This document shows positions 8,631-17,782 of a stretch of DNA of 64,000 nt, piece by piece (positions within the stretch are counted from its first letter, which is position 1; each line of letters starts with the position of its first letter). Origin of the DNA: Ruminiclostridium herbifermentans. GTDB lineage: Bacteria > Bacillota > Clostridia > Acetivibrionales > DSM-1351. The DNA is taken from positions 3,774,501 to 3,838,500 of the forward strand of contig NZ_CP061336.1 in the NCBI RefSeq assembly GCF_005473905.2, given 5' to 3'. The position numbers and the translations under genes were made by a program. The notes below the pieces were generated by a model. It was not told where the DNA came from and searched no databases. It saw only the letters and a program-made list of their open reading frames with translations.

Positions 8631-8807
8631 TTTTATATTTTTCACTGCAATATTAAATCATTCTAACAATCTCTTGAATATATAAAGTCCAACACATATT
8701 GCAACATAAAGATTTTTTTAATGTTAATACACTTTATATATCAGAATAACTTCCAAAATAAGGATGTAGATTTTATTTGTATGCAATCAAACGTGGAATT
8801 AAAACGA

Positions 8808-9047
8808 TTATTCGTTGTTGCCAATATAGATTTTTACTTTTTCTAATATCATTGAAGCGTCTCCAATACCAATGTTGGCTTTGTTATAATTTATGGTTTT
8901 ACGGTGCGTATGTCCAAATATTCGTGTTACTTTGCCGCGGAGCAAATGAACACCAATACTATTGTTCTTGAGCCGTTTACAAGCATCACAACTGCATGCT
9001 ACTTCTCTATTTGATATATTAGCATTTTCACTTAATTGACTATATCA
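8808..9047 (-). pseudogene. Unrecognised ORF remnant
   Basis: A minus-strand frame without a convincing start is open for about 80 codons. It carries CSCDACKRLKNN and IFGHTHRKTINYN and ends IYIGNNE at 8808. Its composition looks protein-like, and it overlaps the end of the neighbouring dehydrogenase remnant in another frame. I do not recognise it. The lack of an ATG with a ribosome binding site and the decayed surroundings suggest a gene fragment. Confidence 0.25.
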
Positions 9048-9352
9048 ACAAACTTCTCCATCCTTGCTAATAGTTCTGACAACAGCTTCATTGCAGCTTT
9101 GGTAGATAAATACAAAGCATATCCAAGCAGTGAAAGCATACCCATTGCTGAGGATGTTATAACAACTTTATAATCCCTATCTTTATTTAGTTCATACATC
9201 TTTTCACATATATATAATGGTGCAAAAACATTAACCTTATATATATCTTCAATATGCTGATAATCAGGCTTAGCAATTTTTTCATAATATGCAAAACCTG
9301 CATTTGCAAAGAAAATATCAATTTTCCCAATTGACTTTTGGGCGAAATCATT
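9032..9352 (-). pseudogene. Short-chain dehydrogenase/reductase fragment
   Basis: The minus strand here encodes GKIDIFFANAGFAYYEKI, VNVFAPLY, VVITSSAMGMLSLLGYALYLSTKAAM. These are the central NAG motif, the catalytic Ser strand and the YxxxSxK-like active-site helix of the SDR family, in correct order and spacing. The cofactor-binding N-terminus (TGxxxGIG) is missing: an in-frame stop lies just upstream at 9353-9355, and no start codon is present. The C-terminus stops early at 9032. This is a clear degraded remnant, with no sign of expression. Confidence 0.75.
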
Positions 9353-9473
9353 TCAAGGTGAATCCATAAAATTATTATCTTCTAACATCCACGCTTGTTA
9401 TGATAACGCTACAAAAATTAATTAATCTTAATAATTGACATATGCCAATAAAATTCGTATCCCATCGTATGAA

Positions 9474-9509
9474 ATAAAGTAATACCTACCTCAGTATTGC
9501 TTTATTTTT
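9474..9509 (+). terminator. Intrinsic terminator
   Basis: A 12-bp stem (9474-9485 with 9494-9505, one G-T pair) with an 8-nt loop is followed by a T-run. It lies just before the regulator promoter and would insulate it from upstream rightward transcription. Confidence 0.7.
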
Positions 9510-9514
9510 GTTTA

Positions 9515-9563
9515 TTCACTTTTAACTTTTAAATCTGCTATAATATAACTGTGATTGGAGGGG
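9515..9563 (+). promoter_or_regulatory. Promoter and ribosome binding site of the Crp/Fnr gene
   Basis: TTCACT (9515-9520) and TATAAT (9539-9544) are 18 nt apart, giving a transcript start near 9551. GGAGGGG (9557-9563) then serves GTG 9569. The very short leader rules out the GTG at 9551 as the start. Confidence 0.65.
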
Positions 9564-9568
9564 ATGTT

Positions 9569-10243
9569 GTGATAAATAAAAAGGAATTGGAATATATCAG
9601 ATCTCAATTAACTTTTTGGGAGAAATTAAATGAATCTGAAATAGATTTGATTGAAAAAAACATCTCAATGGTGTCCTACAGCAAAGGCTCTAATCTTAAA
9701 AGTACAGGTAGCGAATGCCTTGGTGTCTTTCTAATAAAAAGTGGCGGATTTCGTGTCTATATTTTATCCGAGGATGGACGTGAAATAACCTTATATCGAC
9801 TTTCACCAAATGATGTATGTATACTTTCTGCCTCTTGTATTTTAAACACAATTACCTTTGACGTGCATATTGACGCTGAAATGGATACTGATGCTTATCT
9901 AATTAATATCGGAGCATTTAGTAAACTAAGCAGTACAAATGTATATGTTGAAAATTTTGCATATAAAAACACTGTTGAACGATTTTCCGATGTTATGTGG
10001 GCAATGGAACAGATTCTTTTTATGAGTTTTGACAAAAGACTTGCTATCTTTCTAATAGATGAAATATCTAAAGCAAATTCAACTGAACTGCATATTACAC
10101 AAGAACAAATTGCAAAATATATCGGTAGCGCCAGAGAAGTTGTTTCTCGCATGTTGAAGGTATTTCAGTCAGATGGAATTCTTGAGCAAAAAAGAGGTAT
10201 AATTCAAATCATGGATAAAGAAAAGTTACGAAAACTCGTATGA
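9569..10243 (+). CDS. Crp/Fnr family transcriptional regulator
   Basis: 224 residues from GTG 9569, chosen because GGAGGGG precedes it. The N-terminal half is a cyclic-nucleotide-binding-like jelly roll (EDGREITLYRLSPNDVCILSASC). A long dimer helix follows, and then a winged helix-turn-helix (ITQEQIAKYIGSAREVVSRMLKVFQSDGIL). No Fnr-type N-terminal cysteine set is present, so the signal it senses is unknown; heme or redox ligands are possible. Class-II-type sites TGTGA-N5-TCACA upstream of trxA and the rhodanese operon just downstream are its likely targets. A transcription terminator follows directly. Confidence 0.88.
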   Translation: MINKKELEYIRSQLTFWEKLNESEIDLIEKNISMVSYSKGSNLKSTGSECLGVFLIKSGGFRVYILSEDGREITLYRLSPNDVCILSASCILNTITFDVHIDAEMDTDAYLINIGAFSKLSSTNVYVENFAYKNTVERFSDVMWAMEQILFMSFDKRLAIFLIDEISKANSTELHITQEQIAKYIGSAREVVSRMLKVFQSDGILEQKRGIIQIMDKEKLRKLV

Positions 10244-10253
10244 CTATAATAAT

Positions 10254-10298
10254 AAAAAGGGAAAGGCTGAGACACATAGTCTCGTATTTCCCTTTTTT
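10254..10298 (+). terminator. Bidirectional intrinsic terminator between converging genes
   Basis: AAAAGGGAAA (10255-10264) pairs with TTTCCCTTTTT (10287-10297), with an inner GAGAC/GTCTC stem (10269-10273, 10279-10283). A T-run on the plus side and an A-run on the other side let it end both the regulator and the ferredoxin transcripts. Confidence 0.85.
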
Positions 10299-10299
10299 C

Positions 10300-11010
10300 T
10301 TAACTTGCTTTTTCATCCTTATCTTTTTCATCCTTATCTTTTTGAACAGAAAATTCAGCTAAATCAATCATATTATATCCTATTGCATTTTTAGGACATA
10401 CATTTACACATTCACCGCATTGTATACAATCCGGATGACTTAATATATTTTCTTTATATTCATAAGGTACGATTCCTATGGAACATTTCTTTTCACAAAT
10501 TTTACAGGATACACAGTCTGCCGATATCTGTAAGACGTTTTTACTCTTTCTAAATTTCGATATCAATGAAGCAAGTGTTCCCATTGGGCAAAAATGACAC
10601 CAGGTTCTTTGATTATAGAATAAAGATAATATAACACCTATTATAGTTGTAACAACAATGATTCTGTAAAATACCATTCCTATCCCAAACAAATCACCCC
10701 AGTTTTTATAAATCCCAAAGGCAAACATTGTCATCATAAATATAACCATAGCAGCTCTAAATAAATTGGATTTTAAAAATCTCGGTGCTTTCTTGTTATT
10801 GCTAAATTTAATAATAAGATTATCGTAAAAACTTCCTCTAGGGCACAAATTGCCACACCAAAATCTACCTTTAAATATAGAAACAATAATAGGTGCCACC
10901 ATACAGACAACTGCTGCAATTGCAATTCTTGAATCTAATAAGCCCAAGATTACAAACGCTATTAATGCTAAGAACGAATACTTTTTCCATAATGTTAATA
11001 ATTTTTTCAT
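10300..11010 (-). CDS. NapH/CcoG-like membrane 4Fe-4S ferredoxin
   Basis: 236 residues from ATG 11010, preceded by GGGAG; an in-frame ATG at 11025 has no site. Four or more membrane segments carry two CxxxCP motifs (WCGNLCPRG and WCHFCPMG). The C-terminus holds two ferredoxin [4Fe-4S] sites (CVSCKICEKKC and CIQCGECVNVCP). The family passes electrons from the quinone pool or cytoplasm to periplasmic or membrane reductases. The C-terminal tail has an imperfect KDKDE repeat encoded by 15-bp tandem units near 10311-10340. Its neighbours suggest a role in sulfur or redox stress; the partner reductase is not visible. Confidence 0.85.
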   Translation of the reverse strand: MKKLLTLWKKYSFLALIAFVILGLLDSRIAIAAVVCMVAPIIVSIFKGRFWCGNLCPRGSFYDNLIIKFSNNKKAPRFLKSNLFRAAMVIFMMTMFAFGIYKNWGDLFGIGMVFYRIIVVTTIIGVILSLFYNQRTWCHFCPMGTLASLISKFRKSKNVLQISADCVSCKICEKKCSIGIVPYEYKENILSHPDCIQCGECVNVCPKNAIGYNMIDLAEFSVQKDKDEKDKDEKAS

Positions 11011-11188
11011 TACGCTTTCTCCCATGTCTTTTCTTTTTTATAATCATTACAATAATTAAATTCATATTATTAGCTCAACTAATTGACAAGTTCGAATAAT
11101 TAAATACATATTTTCAATATCTTCAGTGATTGAATCGTAGAACACCTTGCTCCATAAATCTACTGGTTAGGTCAGTTGCTATTTTTTT

Positions 11189-11222
11189 CAAAATAAAAGT
11201 AGGGTACATTATGGTACTCTAC
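11189..11222 (-). terminator. Intrinsic terminator downstream of trxA
   Basis: On the minus strand GTAGAGTAC pairs with GTACCCTAC (11214-11222 with 11199-11207, one mismatch) around a 6-nt loop, followed by TTTTATTTT. Confidence 0.7.
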
Positions 11223-11296
11223 TCTTATTATCATATCTAATGGCAGTATCTTAACATAATCTCATCTACGAAACGTGAACTCAATATATTCATATC

Positions 11297-11608
11297 TTAT
11301 TGGAGCATTGATAGAATAGCACTCTTTGATTGAACACCTACAACACTGTTTGCTACTTTTCCATTTTTAATTACAACAAGGGTTGGTATACTCATAACAC
11401 CAAAAGCTTGTGCAAGTTCAGGTTGTTCATCCACGTTGATTTTACCTACTTTAGCTTTACCTATTGTCTCTTCTGCAACCTGCTCAACTGTAGGTCCTAC
11501 CATTCTGCAAGGTCCGCACCAAGGGGCCCAAAAGTCGATTAATACTGGTTTATCTGAATTGATAACCTCTTGTTGAAAATTATGCTTTGTTATTGTTAAT
11601 ACACTCAT
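11297..11608 (-). CDS. trxA: Thioredoxin
   Basis: 103 residues, full family length, with the active site WCGPCR (Cys31, Cys34) and the cis-proline loop MSIPTLVV. It is a cytoplasmic dithiol reductant. It has its own promoter with a Crp/Fnr-type site, although it lies directly downstream of the CoA-disulfide reductase gene, so it can be expressed separately or as the end of that operon. The pairing with a CoA-disulfide reductase and rhodaneses points to handling of persulfide or disulfide stress. Confidence 0.95.
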   Translation of the reverse strand: MSVLTITKHNFQQEVINSDKPVLIDFWAPWCGPCRMVGPTVEQVAEETIGKAKVGKINVDEQPELAQAFGVMSIPTLVVIKNGKVANSVVGVQSKSAILSMLQ

Positions 11609-11658
11609 ATGAATTCTCCTTAATATAATATCTATTTTTTTCTATTTCTTATAGTTTC

Positions 11659-11700
11659 ATTATACAAATATTTTCAATTTAATACTGTGACAAGGTCACA
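11659..11700 (-). promoter_or_regulatory. trxA promoter with class-II Crp/Fnr-type site
   Basis: A palindrome TGTGA-CAAGG-TCACA (11686-11700) stands 21 nt before TATAAT (minus strand, 11664-11659). The palindrome centre is therefore at about -41 from the transcript start, the classic activating position for Crp/Fnr proteins. No good -35 hexamer is present, as expected for an activated promoter. The same arrangement recurs at 13824-13865. Confidence 0.75.
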
Positions 11701-11715
11701 TATACGGTTGTTAAC

Positions 11716-13416
11716 TTAAATGAAATTATATTCTGTTACAATGCTTTCTCTATCATAAAATTTGTCATTATAATATTCATAGAAGGAAACTCCCAAAAAG
11801 CTTCCAGTTATATTGATAACGTTATTGAAGCCCATATTTTGAAGAGCTAAAGCTGCATTATAACTACGTTGACCAGTTCGGCAGTGTAGATACACTGGCC
11901 TGTCTTTTGGAATTTCGTCTATTCTTTCCCTGAGTTCACTTAATGGAATATTGATTGCTCCTTTTATATGTCCACGTTTAAATTCATTGATTTCCCTTAC
12001 ATCTATAATAATATTATTATTTTCAACCAGCTCTCTTACCTTATCAACATTTACTTGTTTAAAGTCACCGTTTAAAAGATTTGAGCCTACATATCCTGCG
12101 TAATTTACAATATCCTTTGCAGTGGTAAACGGAGGTGCATAACTGAATTCCAAATCCTTTAGATCTTCTACCGTTCCACCAAACTTAATGGCAGCAGCAA
12201 CAACATCAATGCGCTTTGTAACATCTCCTTTACCAATTGCTTGAGCTCCAAGGATCTTTCCAGTAGGCACCTCAAACAGCAACTTAAAATGCATCGGTGC
12301 CGCATTCGGCATAATCCCTACTTTATCAGATAGAATTATACGTACAATATCATAATTGATTTTCATATTAAGTGCTTTGATTAATGATTCGTTTAATCCT
12401 GTTGATGCCCCATTATATTCAAATACTTTAATTGCAGAAGAGCCAATATATCCATGGTTCGATGTCCTCTTATTATTAATATGATCCGCAACAATTCTTG
12501 CCTGCTTTAATGCAGGACCAGCTAATGATAATTTTGTCATGGTATGAGTTAATGCATGATATACTTCGATTGCATCACCAATTGCATAGATATCTGGGTC
12601 ATTTGTAAGATAGTTTTTATCTACTTTAATTGCACCTGTTTCTCCTATTTCAAGACCAGCTTCTTTTGCAAGATACGTTTCAGGTGATACGCCGATTGCC
12701 ATTACTACAGCACCTGCATTTATCGTTTTCCCAGAAGCTAAGACAACTTTATCTTTTTCAAATCTCTCCACTTTATCTCCAACAATTAAATTTACATTAT
12801 GATCAATTAGTACTTTATGGAATATCTGAACCATGTCGTAGTCAAATGGTCTTAGTATCTGATTGGTTGCTTCTATAAGTGATACATTATATCCCGCTTC
12901 ATTTAAGTTCTCAGCAACTTCAACACCGACATATCCACCCCCAATTACCGTTATATCTTTTGTATTCATCTGCTTTACAAATTGATTCAACTCATCAATA
13001 TTAACCACATTTCGTACTGTGAATACATTAACATTTTCAATGCCTGGAAGACTTGGAACAATCGGTGAAGCTCCTGGTGATAAGATCAATTTATCATAAG
13101 TTTCAGTATACTCTTCTCCTAAATCTATTCTTTTTACAGTTACAGTTTTGTTTTTCCTATCGATTGCAGTTACTTCACTATTTATACGTGCATCTATATT
13201 ATATTGTTTTAAAAAGCGCTCTGGATTCATTAAAACCAAATCATCTATTTCCTTTACCACTCCACTTAAATGATAAGGGAGCGAGCAATTAGAAAATGAA
13301 ACATGAGGGCCTCTTTCAAACATAATAATCTGATCTTCTTCGCTATTTCTTCTTAATCTCGCTGCTGCAGATGCTCCACCAGCTACTCCACCTATAATTA
13401 ATATCTTTCGTCCCAT
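11716..13416 (-). CDS. cdr: CoA-disulfide reductase with C-terminal rhodanese domain
   Basis: 566 residues. An N-terminal FAD site (ILIIGGVAGGASAAARLRR) is followed by the single-cysteine active site SNCSLPYHL (Cys44). An NAD(P)H domain (TVIGGGYVGVEVAENL), the second FAD motif (IYAIGDAIE) and a dimerisation domain come next. A rhodanese domain begins near residue 460, with its catalytic Cys at 512 in LHCRTGQRS. CoADR-rhodanese fusions reduce CoA disulfide or CoA persulfide and take part in polysulfide/sulfur metabolism. The gene starts 24 nt after the small rhodanese gene and follows it as an operon. All catalytic residues appear intact. Confidence 0.93.
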   Translation of the reverse strand: MGRKILIIGGVAGGASAAARLRRNSEEDQIIMFERGPHVSFSNCSLPYHLSGVVKEIDDLVLMNPERFLKQYNIDARINSEVTAIDRKNKTVTVKRIDLGEEYTETYDKLILSPGASPIVPSLPGIENVNVFTVRNVVNIDELNQFVKQMNTKDITVIGGGYVGVEVAENLNEAGYNVSLIEATNQILRPFDYDMVQIFHKVLIDHNVNLIVGDKVERFEKDKVVLASGKTINAGAVVMAIGVSPETYLAKEAGLEIGETGAIKVDKNYLTNDPDIYAIGDAIEVYHALTHTMTKLSLAGPALKQARIVADHINNKRTSNHGYIGSSAIKVFEYNGASTGLNESLIKALNMKINYDIVRIILSDKVGIMPNAAPMHFKLLFEVPTGKILGAQAIGKGDVTKRIDVVAAAIKFGGTVEDLKDLEFSYAPPFTTAKDIVNYAGYVGSNLLNGDFKQVNVDKVRELVENNNIIIDVREINEFKRGHIKGAINIPLSELRERIDEIPKDRPVYLHCRTGQRSYNAALALQNMGFNNVINITGSFLGVSFYEYYNDKFYDRESIVTEYNFI

Positions 13417-13440
13417 GAAAAAATCCTCCTTTGTTTATGC

Positions 13441-13761
13441 TTAATTTCTTTTTGTTCCAACATAGGACCCCATACCACCAACAACATCTATAACTTTGAA
13501 TCCTTGTTTTGTAAGTGCTCTTGCAGTTCTTCCACTCCTACCACCTGACTGACACATAATATAGTATGTCTTATCTTTTGCCAAATATTTTTCGGGACTT
13601 GCTAGCAAATTGCCCATAGGTATGTTTTTAGCGGTCCTTAAACTTCCACGTTTATATTCATATGGTTCTCTTATATCAATTAGTTCCACCTTACCAATAA
13701 GGTCGTCCATATCATTTATATTAATTATTTTACTATCATCTCTCTTAAAAAAATCAAACAT
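13441..13761 (-). CDS. Rhodanese-like sulfurtransferase, single domain
   Basis: 106 residues, one rhodanese domain with the catalytic loop MCQSGGRSGRT (Cys70) and the upstream DIREPYEYKRG motif. It is a cytoplasmic sulfane-sulfur carrier or transferase, first gene of an operon with the CoA-disulfide reductase 24 nt downstream. It is controlled by the Crp/Fnr-type promoter at 13824-13865. Confidence 0.92.
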   Translation of the reverse strand: MFDFFKRDDSKIININDMDDLIGKVELIDIREPYEYKRGSLRTAKNIPMGNLLASPEKYLAKDKTYYIMCQSGGRSGRTARALTKQGFKVIDVVGGMGSYVGTKRN

Positions 13762-13823
13762 ATATCTTCCTCCTGAATTTTAAGGTAATATTTTCTGTTC
13801 ATTTTTTATTTATCATGGTTATA

Positions 13824-13865
13824 ATTATAATGAATTTTCTTATTAATATCTGTGACCATATCACA
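13824..13865 (-). promoter_or_regulatory. Rhodanese operon promoter with class-II Crp/Fnr-type site
   Basis: TGTGA-CCATA-TCACA (13851-13865) is again exactly 21 nt upstream of TATAAT (minus strand, 13829-13824), giving the same -41 geometry as the trxA promoter. The shared layout argues that both respond to one activator, most simply the Crp/Fnr protein encoded at 9569-10243. Confidence 0.75.
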
Positions 13866-13902
13866 TATTATTTATCAATTGATTTTTATGTTTTTTGACA
13901 AT

Positions 13903-13951
13903 TAAAAAAGCGCCCATATTTATAAGGCGCGCTCTATAAATCTATTGATTA
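13903..13951 (-). repeat. 49-bp repeat copy 1, containing an intrinsic terminator
   Basis: This segment is 47/49 identical to 19556-19604 in the same orientation. On the minus strand it forms GCGCC-loop-GGCGC followed by six T, an intrinsic terminator for the ABC exporter operon ending at 14013. The similarity extends past the hairpin into non-terminator sequence, so the match is by duplication, not convergence. Confidence 0.85.
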
Positions 13952-14012
13952 GCTTCTCTTAAAACTGCTTCAACTGCTGAGATTACAAAATTGAATTGCT
14001 AAATAAATAATC

Positions 14013-15815
14013 TTAATTAATGATATTAATTGCTTTATCTCTTTGATACCACTCAGCCTGAGCATTCCACATCTCAGCATATTTACCCGATTTAGAAAGT
14101 AGCTGTTCATGTTCACCCATATCATTTATTCTTCCCTTATCCATTACAATAATGCGGTCAGCCAGCTTAGTTGAACCCAGACGATGAGTCACTATGATAG
14201 CACTTTTGCCTTTAATCATTTCTTTAAACTGTGCAAATAGTTTATCCTCTTCTATTGGATCTATTGCAGCTGTAGGTTCGTCCAATACAATAAAATTATT
14301 TTGACGATACAATCCACGTGCTAATGCTAACCGCTGCCATTGTCCACCAGACAAGTCTACACCTCCAAACTCTGGAGAGAGTAATGTATCAAGTTTAATA
14401 TCATCCTTATTGTAATTGAATCCTGCTTGTTGTAACACATTGTAAACATATTTCTCGTCAATATCTTTTCCTACATCACTAATAACCACATTATCTAATA
14501 AAGTCATTTTATATTTTTGATAATTTTGAAATACACCTGAGATATCTTTAAATATACATTCAGGTGTAATATCCTTAGTGTCTAATCCACCAATTGTTAC
14601 CTTTCCCTGACATGGTTGATACAATCCAGTAAGTAAGCGTACCAATGTGCTTTTTCCAGAGCCATTTTCTCCAACAATGGCAATTGTTTCGCCTTCACTA
14701 ATAGTCAATGATACTTCGTTAATTGCTAATTGGCTTTTATTAGGATATCTAAAATTAATATTATCTGCTACAACTCCAGTAGAGAAATCATGTATTCCTG
14801 TTTTTCCTTTACGTTCAGGGTAATCCATTATGTTCATAAAGTTATAAACTTTACCCATATCTCTGCTTATTCCACTTACATCCCATGCCATCATGCTCTG
14901 CATAACATCAAAAACCACACCTAGTGTTGTAAAAACTGCTGCAAATGCACCTATCGAAATATAACCATTCATTGTTGAGATAAATAGTAAATACGTTGAT
15001 AAACCCATACCCATAAATGTAACTATGTTTAATAAAACTTTTATAACTGTAGTCTTTTTTTCTATATTCCTCTGCTTTCGTAATAATAGAGATAACGTAT
15101 TCTGAAACAAATCATAAAAATAATGAAAAGCACCAAGAACACGAGTTTCTTTATAATATTCGCGATCGCAAATTGCTTTTTTGTAATAATCACATTGACG
15201 GCGTAATGGTGCGCTATCTTTCTCAAGTTTCGTAAAAATTTTCATATTTACAATCTGTGATATCAGTGCTGGTATAAAAGCTAAAGCTAACGTTATTATC
15301 AATATAGGATTTAAATAAAACAAATATCCTCCCATAGAAATAGCATAGGTAACATCAAAAAAGATAATATTTAGAATAAAAAGTGAAACAGTTGTTAATG
15401 GCTCGACACCATTTTGAGCCTTATTCAAATCATCCAAAAAGTTGGTATCTTCAAATACTTCTGGACTTAAACACTGAACTTTTTTAAACAACTTTTGCTT
15501 ATTTATTCCACTTGCCTTATCTGTAATTACAGGCCAATAAAAAAACTTAACTCCATTAATAAATTGCTGAACTATTGTTACCATTCCCATAATCAATACT
15601 GAAACTAAACAATTCATAAATTCTATATTTCCAAGGGAAGCTTCTGCAACTGTATCAAAAAGCTGCTTCGTTGTAATAGCTCTTGCAGTTAATCCTAATG
15701 CTTCAAGCAGAACGACAAATATAAATACTGTTATATGTATAGGTGTAGTCGTAAACTGAATAATCATAGTTCGTAATATAAGCTTGACAGCAGACTGATT
15801 TTGTTTTTTACTCAC
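14013..15815 (-). CDS. ABC exporter half-transporter (membrane plus ATPase domains), second of a pair
   Basis: 600 residues starting at GTG 15815, which overlaps the upstream stop as GTGA and has AAGGAAG before it. The N-terminal membrane domain has about six segments. The ATPase domain has Walker A GENGSGKST, signature LSGGQWQRLALAR, Walker B IVLDEPTAAID and VTHRLGS. It forms a heterodimeric exporter with the preceding gene. It is clearly paralogous to 39489-41279, sharing DRE(Y/F)xKETRxLGAF and the QWQ signature. Such pairs usually export peptides or natural products; the substrate here is unknown, and the biosynthetic neighbours are largely lost. Confidence 0.93.
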   Translation of the reverse strand: MSKKQNQSAVKLILRTMIIQFTTTPIHITVFIFVVLLEALGLTARAITTKQLFDTVAEASLGNIEFMNCLVSVLIMGMVTIVQQFINGVKFFYWPVITDKASGINKQKLFKKVQCLSPEVFEDTNFLDDLNKAQNGVEPLTTVSLFILNIIFFDVTYAISMGGYLFYLNPILIITLALAFIPALISQIVNMKIFTKLEKDSAPLRRQCDYYKKAICDREYYKETRVLGAFHYFYDLFQNTLSLLLRKQRNIEKKTTVIKVLLNIVTFMGMGLSTYLLFISTMNGYISIGAFAAVFTTLGVVFDVMQSMMAWDVSGISRDMGKVYNFMNIMDYPERKGKTGIHDFSTGVVADNINFRYPNKSQLAINEVSLTISEGETIAIVGENGSGKSTLVRLLTGLYQPCQGKVTIGGLDTKDITPECIFKDISGVFQNYQKYKMTLLDNVVISDVGKDIDEKYVYNVLQQAGFNYNKDDIKLDTLLSPEFGGVDLSGGQWQRLALARGLYRQNNFIVLDEPTAAIDPIEEDKLFAQFKEMIKGKSAIIVTHRLGSTKLADRIIVMDKGRINDMGEHEQLLSKSGKYAEMWNAQAEWYQRDKAINIIN

Positions 15816-17638
15816 TGATACCACTTCCTTTGCGCCATGAACATTTTTGTGTATTTACCATTCATACTCATTAATTCCTCATGTGTTCCTTGCTCAACAA
15901 TACGTCCATTATCTATTACCATTATTTCATCTGCCAATTTTGTTGAACTGAGACGATGACTAATAAAAATCGTTGTTTTTCCTCTCATTAGTTTTTCAAA
16001 TTCATAATAGAGCTGACTTTCAGATATAGGATCTAATGCAGATGTTGGCTCATCTAAAATTTTAATCGGAGAACAACTAATAAGCGATCTAGCAATTGCA
16101 ACACGTTGCCATTGCCCACCCGATATTTCCTGACCATTATTTTGTATTCTACCCAGTGGAGTTTCCATACCATTTTTTAAATCCTTCAATACGTCATCTA
16201 ATCCTGCAGATTTAGCTATTTGCAAAAACTGTTCATCTGAATGATTACCTGCTACATCTCCAAGTGCTATATTTTCTTTCAAAGATATATAATATTTAGA
16301 AAAATCCTGATACACAGCTGTGAATAAAGCTTTAATGGCACCTTGTGAATATTGGCGTAGTTCTTTTCCATTTATTAAAATACTACCTTCATAATCTGTA
16401 TAAAGTCCTGTTAATAACTTAGTTATAGTGGTTTTCCCAACACCATTACCGCCAACAAAAGCATAATGCCTACCTCGTTCAATTTTAAATGACAAACCTT
16501 TTAATATGTATTCAGTGCTACTTGGGTATTTAAATTTAACATCACAAAATTCGAGCGTTGAAAATTCAATTGGTTCACTATCAGGTTTGCTTAACGCATT
16601 ACTAGTTTTGCTTAAGTTTTGAAATCTCTCAAAGTCTTTTAGATATTCTTCAGTATTAACAATGGTTTCAACAGCCCATGACATGTCCCATCCCATTTGA
16701 TGAGTAATGCCTAACACAGTTCCGATTAAAGCCATGTACATTCCTGCTGACAATTGTCTAGAAATAACAGGAGAAATTAGCGTCACTGCAACTAAAATTG
16801 CAATAAAACTAAGTCCCATCGTTGATCCCTTTGTTAAAACCATATATCGTAACCGTACTTTTAAGCGCAGCCTTCGGCTCTTTTCATGTAATTCCCACCA
16901 ATTATTACTTACTTTATCTCCATAACCGAACAATGTTCTTTCTTCAATATTATTATTACCAATTAATACATCTCCAAAATATTCTGTACGACGACGAAAT
17001 TCTTCTGTTTCACGAGTTGCCTGATAACTCTTTCTTCCTGTACGTACAGAAAGCCATAACATAGGAGCTGAAAATACTAAAATTAAAACAGCAGCCCACC
17101 ATACTTGCATTAATATTAGACCCAGAACAGAAATAATGTAAATAATTATTGTCAATATAGTCATAAAAGCAGTAAAGCCATTTAATATAGATTCTTCTGA
17201 TTTTGCTGATACACGTGAAATAAGTTCCCAACTATCTTTATTTTCAAGATGTTTAAAATCAATTTCAGCCTGCATCTTTACTATAAGTGGCTTGTATTTT
17301 TTTTCAATGCAAAATGAGAGAAGAGTTTTTACTAAAGATAAAACAGTATTAATCACATTAACGATTAATAAAATAAGCAAAAGCATAATAAGTGGTTTCC
17401 AAATACTATTCTGTGACTCTCTAGTTTGCAGTATTTTAGTAGCTGTATCTACAAACTCAGCTGTTACTAAGGTAGTTATAAGCGTAGATGTTACCGCTTT
17501 TATAATAGTTAATATTACATATATGCTTGAATATAATGGTGATATTTTAAAAGTTAAAAATAAGACATTAAGACCTTTAAAAAATTTTTTTATAACACAC
17601 ATTACTATACTGTATGATGCTATTGTTTTACTCATCAT
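15812..17638 (-). CDS. ABC exporter half-transporter, first of a pair
   Basis: 608 residues, with membrane segments in the first 310 and an ATPase domain after 370: Walker A GGNGVGKTT, signature ISGGQWQRVAIAR, Walker B KILDEPTSALD, ISHRLSS. It ends in WYQ with its stop overlapping the start of the partner gene, the same junction seen in the paralogous pair at 41.3 kb. It probably forms a heterodimer with the partner. It follows the PLP decarboxylase gene by 145 bp. Confidence 0.93.
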   Translation of the reverse strand: MMSKTIASYSIVMCVIKKFFKGLNVLFLTFKISPLYSSIYVILTIIKAVTSTLITTLVTAEFVDTATKILQTRESQNSIWKPLIMLLLILLIVNVINTVLSLVKTLLSFCIEKKYKPLIVKMQAEIDFKHLENKDSWELISRVSAKSEESILNGFTAFMTILTIIIYIISVLGLILMQVWWAAVLILVFSAPMLWLSVRTGRKSYQATRETEEFRRRTEYFGDVLIGNNNIEERTLFGYGDKVSNNWWELHEKSRRLRLKVRLRYMVLTKGSTMGLSFIAILVAVTLISPVISRQLSAGMYMALIGTVLGITHQMGWDMSWAVETIVNTEEYLKDFERFQNLSKTSNALSKPDSEPIEFSTLEFCDVKFKYPSSTEYILKGLSFKIERGRHYAFVGGNGVGKTTITKLLTGLYTDYEGSILINGKELRQYSQGAIKALFTAVYQDFSKYYISLKENIALGDVAGNHSDEQFLQIAKSAGLDDVLKDLKNGMETPLGRIQNNGQEISGGQWQRVAIARSLISCSPIKILDEPTSALDPISESQLYYEFEKLMRGKTTIFISHRLSSTKLADEIMVIDNGRIVEQGTHEELMSMNGKYTKMFMAQRKWYQ

Positions 17639-17782
17639 ACTTTCCCTTTCTATATATTTAATGAATGTAAAAATTCTTCACTTTAATAATTTTAGTCAAT
17701 TTTCACACATAAAACTCCCACTAGGCGCTAGAGTTATTAATGGTTTATTTATTGCTAGCACTATCAATCGTATACCTTTAAC

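Noticed and set aside
8777-8971. 64-residue plus-strand ORF
   Set aside because: It is Cys/Trp-rich with no family pattern, lacks a ribosome binding site, and the opposite strand here holds a protein-like remnant.
10311-10345. 15-bp tandem repeat as a CRISPR or regulatory repeat
   Set aside because: It encodes the KDKDE tail of the NapH-like protein; there are too few units and no spacers.
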